This document shows positions 6,868-10,588 of a stretch of 10,588 nt of DNA, in pieces. Location of the stretch: positions 1 through 10,588 of the forward strand of contig JAVBOF010000101.1 of the NCBI GenBank assembly GCA_031550915.1. The letters are read 5' to 3'. Under the pieces are notes generated by a model, which was not told the DNA's origin, ran no database searches, and saw only the letters and a program-made list of their open reading frames with translations. The stretch comes from JAVBOF01 sp031550915. Lineage in GTDB: Bacteria > Bacillota > Clostridia > Christensenellales > MGBC116941. How positions within the stretch are numbered: the first letter of the stretch is position 1; each line of letters starts with the position of its first letter. The translations under genes and the position numbers were made by a program.

Positions 6868-7359
6868 ATGGCAGGGGAAACCATAAGTATCAACAGCAAT
6901 GAAGACGCGATGAAGGATATGTTTCTCACATTTACGATATGTGAGATGGATTACGGCATCGAAATACGCTATGTAACAGAGATCATAGGAATGCAAATGA
7001 TCACGGTGGTGCCTGATATGCCGGAGTATATCAAAGGCATCATAAATCTGCGCGGTACGGTCATACCGGTCATCAATATGAGATTGCGGTTCAACAGGGA
7101 AGAAAAGGATGCTGATGACAGGACCTGTATTGTTGTTATAAATGTCGATGACATGAACGTAGGGTTGATTGTGGACGCCGTGCAGGAGGTTATGAATATC
7201 TCAGAAGGCGGGGTATCTGTGCCGTCAAATTTAAGGAGCGGTACAGACACCAGATATATTAAAGGCATTGCTGAAACGCAGGACACAATAAAGCTTTTGA
7301 TAGATGCGGATAAACTCTTTTTGGAAAAGGACTATGAAGCGTTTGAGTCAGTAGTTTGA
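6868..7359 (+). CDS. cheW: Chemotaxis coupling protein CheW
   Basis: The protein has 163 residues. CheW couples chemoreceptors to the kinase CheA at the membrane-bound receptor array. The fold shows the first SH3-like half (FLTFTICEMDYGIEIRYV), the conserved INLRGTVIPVINMR block, and the second half with VVINVDDMNVGLIVDAVQEV and IKGIAE. I chose the ATG at 6868 because GGAGG (6855-6859) lies eight bases before it. A TTG at 6847 in frame would place the start ahead of that site. It follows yaaR closely and is followed by a terminator. Confidence 0.95.
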   Translation: MAGETISINSNEDAMKDMFLTFTICEMDYGIEIRYVTEIIGMQMITVVPDMPEYIKGIINLRGTVIPVINMRLRFNREEKDADDRTCIVVINVDDMNVGLIVDAVQEVMNISEGGVSVPSNLRSGTDTRYIKGIAETQDTIKLLIDADKLFLEKDYEAFESVV

Positions 7360-7384
7360 GTTGAATATCATTATACTATTTTCT

Positions 7385-7420
7385 ACGGACTCATCATGGC
7401 TTTGTATGGGTCCGTTTTTT
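7385..7420 (+). terminator. Intrinsic terminator after cheW
   Basis: Ten-base-pair stem ACGGACTCAT (7385-7394) and ATGGGTCCGT (7406-7415), with one G-U pair and an 11-base loop, followed by T residues to 7420. It sits between cheW and cheR. No clear promoter is seen in the 40 bases after it, so cheR-cheB may depend on partial read-through. Confidence 0.87.
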
Positions 7421-7460
7421 ACTCTTATGCATAAATGTGTTATTGAAAAGAGGTCGCTTA

Positions 7461-8270
7461 ATGAATATTACTGATAAGGAATTCTTAAGGCTTGCTACTT
7501 ATATGCAGGAGCATTACGGCATCAATCTCAGCAAAAAGAGGACCTTGATTGAGGGCAGACTTGGCCAGCATGTGGAAAAAAGGTATAGAAGCTTTGATGA
7601 ATATATAGACCACGTTTTAGAGGACAACAGCGGCGAAGAACTTTCCTTTTTGGTTTCCAGGCTGACCACAAATTTTACATATTTTATGCGCGAAAGAACA
7701 CATTATGATTATCTGACGAGCATAATATTGCCCGAGATCGAGAAAAACTCTACAGACAAGGATCTACGCATATGGAGCGCAGGTTGCTCGACCGGAGAGG
7801 AAGCCTATACAACGATGATGGTTGTGGATGAGTATTTTGGCAGCAGAAAGGCTGGCTGGGATACAACTATTTTAGCTACGGATATATCGTCGAACGTTCT
7901 CCGAATCGCAAAAACCGCGAAGTATGATCCGGAAGCGCTGAGGCAGCTGGATCCGCAATGGAAAGAAAAGTATTTTAGTCCGACACCGGACGGGATGTTC
8001 AAGATAAAAGAACCGTATATCAAAGAGGTTTATTTTAACCATTTCAATTTAATGCAAGAGAGGCTGCCTTTTAAGAAAAAATTCCATGTGATATTCTGCA
8101 GGAATGTTATGATATATTTTGATACCCCGACAAAAGAAAAGCTTTGTAAACGTTATTATGATGCCTTGGTTCCGGGAGGGCATTTGTTTATAGGCCTTTC
8201 GGAAACCTTGAGCAATGTCGAAACCAAGCTGCAGTTCATTTCTCCAGCTATATATAGAAAGGGTACCTGA
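7461..8270 (+). CDS. cheR: Chemoreceptor glutamate O-methyltransferase CheR
   Basis: The protein has 269 residues, the usual length. CheR transfers methyl groups from S-adenosylmethionine to receptor glutamates for adaptation. The N-terminal helical domain contains the motif VSRLTTNFTYFMRE. The SAM-binding loop is SAGCSTGEEAYT (residues 106-117), and ILATDIS plus IFCRNVMIYFD are the other conserved blocks. The end GLSETLSNV is typical of the family. The ATG at 7461 is preceded by AAGAGG (7448-7453) at seven bases; a GTG at 7437 would lie before it and is rejected. The stop is one base from the start of cheB, so the two are coupled. Confidence 0.96.
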   Translation: MNITDKEFLRLATYMQEHYGINLSKKRTLIEGRLGQHVEKRYRSFDEYIDHVLEDNSGEELSFLVSRLTTNFTYFMRERTHYDYLTSIILPEIEKNSTDKDLRIWSAGCSTGEEAYTTMMVVDEYFGSRKAGWDTTILATDISSNVLRIAKTAKYDPEALRQLDPQWKEKYFSPTPDGMFKIKEPYIKEVYFNHFNLMQERLPFKKKFHVIFCRNVMIYFDTPTKEKLCKRYYDALVPGGHLFIGLSETLSNVETKLQFISPAIYRKGT

Positions 8271-8271
8271 T

Positions 8272-8886
8272 ATGGAAAGTCCGTTCCATACCAAATTGGA
8301 AGGTGTTATTGCGATAGGCGCGTCTGCAGGCGGGACAGAAGCTATCGCTACGGTAATAAAAAAGCTTCCGTCCGACATGCCGCCGATCCTTATCGTGCAG
8401 CACATGCCTCCTGTATTCTCTACCGCATATGCTGAAAGGCTTGATAAGGAATCCAATCTATGTGTATTTGAGGCAAGCGACAGGGATACAGTTGAGCGCG
8501 GAAATGTTTTGCTCGCGCCCGGTGACAGCCAAATGAGACTCGCGAGAGACCATGGCGGAAAACTCATTGTAAGGTGTGACGATAAAAGGAAATATGGAGG
8601 GCATTGTCCTTCCGTTGACGTATTGTTCGAATCTGTGGCACTGGTGTTGGGCCAAAATGCCATAGGAGTAATCTTGACGGGCATGGGAGCCGACGGAGCG
8701 CAAGGTTTGCTTAAGATGCGGAATAAAGGTGCGTTTACAATCGGTCAGAATAAAGAGACCAGCCTTATTTACAGTATGCCGAAGATTGCGTTCGAGATCG
8801 GGGCGGTCATCCAACAGGCTCCAATTGACGAAATACCCGGATTAGTGCTGGCAATCGCATTAGCGAAGTTCCATAATATGGATTAG
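8272..8886 (+). CDS. cheB: CheB methylesterase domain protein without receiver domain
   Basis: The protein has 204 residues and is only the catalytic half of CheB, which removes methyl groups from (or deamidates) chemoreceptors. The catalytic triad is visible: Ser18 in GASAGG, His44 in VQHMPP, and Asp141 in TGMGADG. The spacings (26 and 123 residues) agree with Salmonella CheB (Ser164, His190, Asp286). The whole N-terminal receiver domain of normal CheB is absent, and cheR occupies the space directly upstream, so this is not a truncation at the window edge. I chose the ATG at 8272 with AAAGGG eight bases before it. Translation further upstream (8215) would run inside cheR. A terminator follows. 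Control by CheA phosphorylation is not possible in the usual way. Confidence 0.9.
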   Translation: MESPFHTKLEGVIAIGASAGGTEAIATVIKKLPSDMPPILIVQHMPPVFSTAYAERLDKESNLCVFEASDRDTVERGNVLLAPGDSQMRLARDHGGKLIVRCDDKRKYGGHCPSVDVLFESVALVLGQNAIGVILTGMGADGAQGLLKMRNKGAFTIGQNKETSLIYSMPKIAFEIGAVIQQAPIDEIPGLVLAIALAKFHNMD

Positions 8887-8952
8887 AATCTATATATAGT
8901 ATTCAACATATTCAAAAAATAGCATATATACCGCCTAAAAATGGCATAAATA
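8887..8952. other. AT-rich intergenic stretch, no gene seen
   Basis: This is the first part of the 348-base gap between cheB and the transglycosylase gene. It has no open frame of note and no repeat. The rest of the gap holds the terminator, the promoter and the leader listed separately. Confidence 0.6.
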
Positions 8953-8993
8953 GGAAGAAAAATGCGAAAATTCGCCAAATTCTTCTTTTTTTT
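8953..8993 (+). terminator. Terminator after cheB
   Basis: GAAGAA (8954-8959) pairs with TTCTTC (8980-8985), with an inner GCGA/TCGC hairpin separated by a four-by-four mismatch, followed by eight T residues (8986-8993). The stem is AT-rich with an internal loop, so strength is uncertain. Confidence 0.62.
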
Positions 8994-9016
8994 GACTATA
9001 TAAGCCTTATAAATGC

Positions 9017-9045
9017 TTTACGTAAATATATCTATATGATAAAAT
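9017..9045 (+). promoter_or_regulatory. Sigma-A promoter with extended -10 for the transglycosylase-flgB operon
   Basis: -35 TTTACG (9017-9022), 17-base spacer, -10 TAAAAT (9040-9045) preceded by TGA (9037-9039) as an extended -10. The expected transcript start is near 9052, leaving about 180 bases of leader before the first start codon. No sigma-D match is seen here, in keeping with rod genes being early. Confidence 0.52.
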
Positions 9046-9055
9046 ATAGTAGGTT

Positions 9056-9207
9056 TTTATAAATATTCCGGTAATAAATGGGATTTAAGAAAAGCTCAAG
9101 TTTATTGCTTATTGTTACGAAAGAATATTTGTAGGTATTCTAGTGGTGACGGTAGCTTTCCAGACCGCTTCAGCCCCAACAAGACGGCGGTTTAGCGGGG
9201 AATGCCT
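9056..9207 (+). promoter_or_regulatory. Structured leader RNA, riboswitch-like, class unknown
   Basis: Two adjoining folded domains can be drawn by hand. Domain A: ATAAATATTC (9059-9068) pairs with GAATATTTGT (9123-9132), then CG-TAATAA (9069-9077, one bulged G) pairs with TTGTTACG plus neighbours (9112-9119). Domain B: AGGTATTC (9133-9140) pairs with GAATGCCT (9200-9207). Inside it AGACCGC (9162-9168) pairs with GCGGTTT (9187-9193), and CCCC (9174-9177) in that loop can pair with GGGG (9197-9200) as a pseudoknot that competes with the closing helix at its last base. Extension of domain A by 9056-9058 would compete with domain B's first bases. I recognise no published consensus in it. No terminator follows, so any control would act on translation or stability. 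Confidence 0.45.
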
Positions 9208-9234
9208 CGAAATAATTGGACAAGGATTGGTAGA

Positions 9235-9939
9235 ATGCTTTCACCGCAACAGATATACGCAGGCAAATTGAGCTCTGTACAAGCCTTAGCAAGGAGCAAG
9301 TTTTCGGCGGTAGGCTTCAAGAGCACGGCATTTGAAGATTCGCTTCAGAGCGCCACGGCTTCGATCCAGAGTTCAGATGTACAGGCAACACCAGAAGGGG
9401 CAGCTCCGGCGTTCGCGTCACCGTTTCAGAATTCATTGTTGCAGCCTTCTGCGGTGAGCAGCAGCGAGACAGCGTCGGCAATACAGCAGGCACAAGAAGT
9501 TAGTGCTACGCCAATTGAGGATACGGATAAGAATACAAGATATGACGATATAATCGAAAAAGCCGCGCAAAAGTATAATTTGCACCCCGCTTTGATAAAG
9601 GGAATCATACAGACTGAGTCGGGCTTTAATACAAAGAGTGTTTCGCATGCCGGTGCGATGGGGCTTATGCAGCTTATGCCGGGCACCGCGGCATCGCTGG
9701 GGGTTACGGACGCACACGACCCGGCGCAAAACATAGACGGTGGCGTTAGGTACATAAAAAAGATGATAGAGAAGTATGACGGCGACCTGCGGTTAGCGCT
9801 CTGCGCTTATAACACGGGGCCGGGCAGGGTGGACAGGCTTATCGGCGAAAGCACGGGAGAACAGGCGTTTGCCAAGCTGAAGAACCAGAGTTATGCCAAT
9901 AAAGTCATAAACTACGCGCAAGGGTTTTTGGCTGGCTGA
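9235..9939 (+). CDS. Lytic transglycosylase (SLT/LysM-less) ahead of the rod genes
   Basis: The protein has 234 residues from the ATG at 9235, chosen because AAGGA (9222-9226) is eight bases before it. The earlier ATG at 9202 abuts a GGGGA with no spacing and lies inside the leader's folded part. Residues 1-95 are a Ser/Ala/Gln-rich, probably disordered, segment with no Sec signal. Residues about 100-232 are a soluble lytic transglycosylase domain: the catalytic Glu128 in IIQTESGFN, then SHAGAMGLMQLMPGTA, and ALCAYNTGPGRV. Such enzymes cleave the MurNAc-GlcNAc bond to form 1,6-anhydro ends. The gene is 22 bases from flgB, so it probably opens the wall for the rod, in the role that FlgJ or SltF plays in other phyla. 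Export through the flagellar apparatus is inferred. Confidence 0.88.
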   Translation: MLSPQQIYAGKLSSVQALARSKFSAVGFKSTAFEDSLQSATASIQSSDVQATPEGAAPAFASPFQNSLLQPSAVSSSETASAIQQAQEVSATPIEDTDKNTRYDDIIEKAAQKYNLHPALIKGIIQTESGFNTKSVSHAGAMGLMQLMPGTAASLGVTDAHDPAQNIDGGVRYIKKMIEKYDGDLRLALCAYNTGPGRVDRLIGESTGEQAFAKLKNQSYANKVINYAQGFLAG

Positions 9940-9961
9940 CAAGCTGAATGAGGTGAAACAG

Positions 9962-10366
9962 ATGATTTTTGATACGATGTTCGGCTCGGTCAATGAGATG
10001 AAAAAAGGCCTGAATGCCTCTTGGCTGAGGAACGAAGTAACAACGAACAATATCGCCAACGCGGATACCCCTAACTTCAAAGCCTCGAAAGTGAATTTTG
10101 AAGATCTTTATAGGGCGGAGATAGAGGGCACGGGTATGCTGAAGGCGACTAAGACAAACTCTGGACACATAGACTTCCAGGGCATTGACGGAGAAGCCCA
10201 GATAGTCCAGGATAACGATACGACCATGAGAATGGACGGCAACAATGTAGACATAGATTCTGAAATGGCTACTTTGGCACAAAACCAGATTTATTATAAT
10301 CTGTTGATACAAAAGACGAACAAACAGTTGGCGAGACTGAGATTGGCAATCACTGAAGGAAGGTAA
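9962..10366 (+). CDS. flgB: Flagellar basal-body rod protein FlgB
   Basis: The protein has 134 residues, a normal length. FlgB is the most proximal rod protein. The rod/hook-family motif appears as NEVTTNNIANADTPNFKASKVNFED, and the C-terminus has the helical end MATLAQNQIYYNLLIQKTNKQL. GAGGTG (9950-9955) lies six bases before the ATG at 9962; the GTG at 9953 in frame is part of that site and is not the start. The stop is four bases from flgC. Confidence 0.95.
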   Translation: MIFDTMFGSVNEMKKGLNASWLRNEVTTNNIANADTPNFKASKVNFEDLYRAEIEGTGMLKATKTNSGHIDFQGIDGEAQIVQDNDTTMRMDGNNVDIDSEMATLAQNQIYYNLLIQKTNKQLARLRLAITEGR

Positions 10367-10370
10367 TCGT

Positions 10371-10588
10371 ATGGATATATTCAGATCTATGCAGATAAGC
10401 TCGTCGGGCATGACGGCTCAAAGACTTCGCATGGATATAGTGGCGGAAAACATTGCGAATATGAACACGACCAGAACGGCTGAAGGCAAAGCGTACCAGA
10501 GGCAATACGTGGTTTTTCAGGAACGCGAGCCCAGAACTTTTGACGGATATATGAATGACGCTATGTCCATGAACTACGGCAGTGGCGT
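10371..10588 (+). CDS. flgC: Flagellar basal-body rod protein FlgC (3' end outside window)
   Basis: The first 72 codons are present and the gene runs off the right edge. FlgC is a proximal rod protein. The start reads MDIFRSMQISSSGMTAQRLR, then MDIVAENIANMNTTRTAEG, which is the FlgC form of the rod motif, followed by YQRQYVVFQE. GAAGGAAGG just before the flgB stop is the ribosome binding site. The usual next gene is fliE, beyond the window. Confidence 0.95.
   Translation, partial: MDIFRSMQISSSGMTAQRLRMDIVAENIANMNTTRTAEGKAYQRQYVVFQEREPRTFDGYMNDAMSMNYGSG

Noticed and set aside
7437..7460. GTG at 7437 as cheR start
   Set aside because: No ribosome binding site precedes it, and AAGAGG is well placed for the ATG at 7461.
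8215..8271. Longer CheB starting inside cheR
   Set aside because: The added residues are out-of-frame cheR coding and show no receiver-domain pattern; AAAGGG supports the ATG at 8272.
9178..9189. ACAAGACGGCG in the leader resembling the 3' part of guanidine-III riboswitches
   Set aside because: The partner strand of the CGCCGT type needed upstream is absent, and the local pairing (ACCGC with GCGGT) is shifted. I treat the likeness as chance, though a covariance search would settle it.
9202..9234. ATG at 9202 as transglycosylase start
   Set aside because: GGGGA touches the ATG with no spacing and the codons lie in the leader's closing helix. The ATG at 9235 has a well-spaced AAGGA.
9052..9234. 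c-di-GMP-I riboswitch before the flgB operon
   Set aside because: The conserved CGCAAAGCC-type segment and the GAAA tetraloop helix that I would expect are not found. Only a short TAGCGGGG stretch is similar.
1..10588. CRISPR arrays, insertion sequences, tRNA or rRNA genes
   Set aside because: No repeat-spacer pattern, transposase, terminal inverted repeats or RNA gene signatures were seen.

Overview
The window is a block of a flagellar and chemotaxis gene cluster from a low-to-mid GC Gram-positive bacterium, most likely a member of the Clostridia. The evidence is the strong GGAGG-type ribosome binding sites, a sigma-D (sigma-28) promoter of the Bacillus/Clostridium type, the order fliD-fliS-flgN/fliT-yaaR, the small FlhB-C-like protein paired with a FliK-like protein (as in ylqG-ylqH), and flgB-flgC. 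All genes lie on the + strand. I cannot name a genus from the sequence alone.

Layout. Positions 1-1129 hold the end of a FliK-like protein overlapping a small FlhB C-domain protein. Positions 1285-2355 encode a secreted-type Cys/His peptidoglycan hydrolase, followed by a strong terminator. Positions 2486-3646 encode an unusual protein: a J domain, a linker, an NTF2-like region and a catalytically degenerate GGDEF domain that keeps a correctly spaced RxxD I-site motif. A good sigma-D promoter then drives fliD, fliS and a FlgN/FliT-like chaperone, ending in a hairpin. YaaR and CheW follow and close with a terminator. CheR and a receiver-less CheB esterase come next and end at another terminator. 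A 348-base AT-rich gap carries a promoter and a long, apparently structured leader RNA in front of a lytic transglycosylase, flgB and the start of flgC.

How the parts fit. FliD, FliS and the FlgN/FliT-like protein are late-stage filament cap and chaperone functions, consistent with sigma-D control. CheW, CheR and CheB provide receptor coupling and adaptation by methylation and demethylation. FlgB and FlgC build the proximal rod, and the transglycosylase ahead of them probably opens peptidoglycan for it. The most unusual items are the J-domain/degenerate-GGDEF fusion, which suggests a c-di-GMP sensor that could recruit DnaK to flagellar clients, and the uncharacterised leader before the rod operon, at a position where other Clostridia use c-di-GMP riboswitches. 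Both functional readings are inferences.
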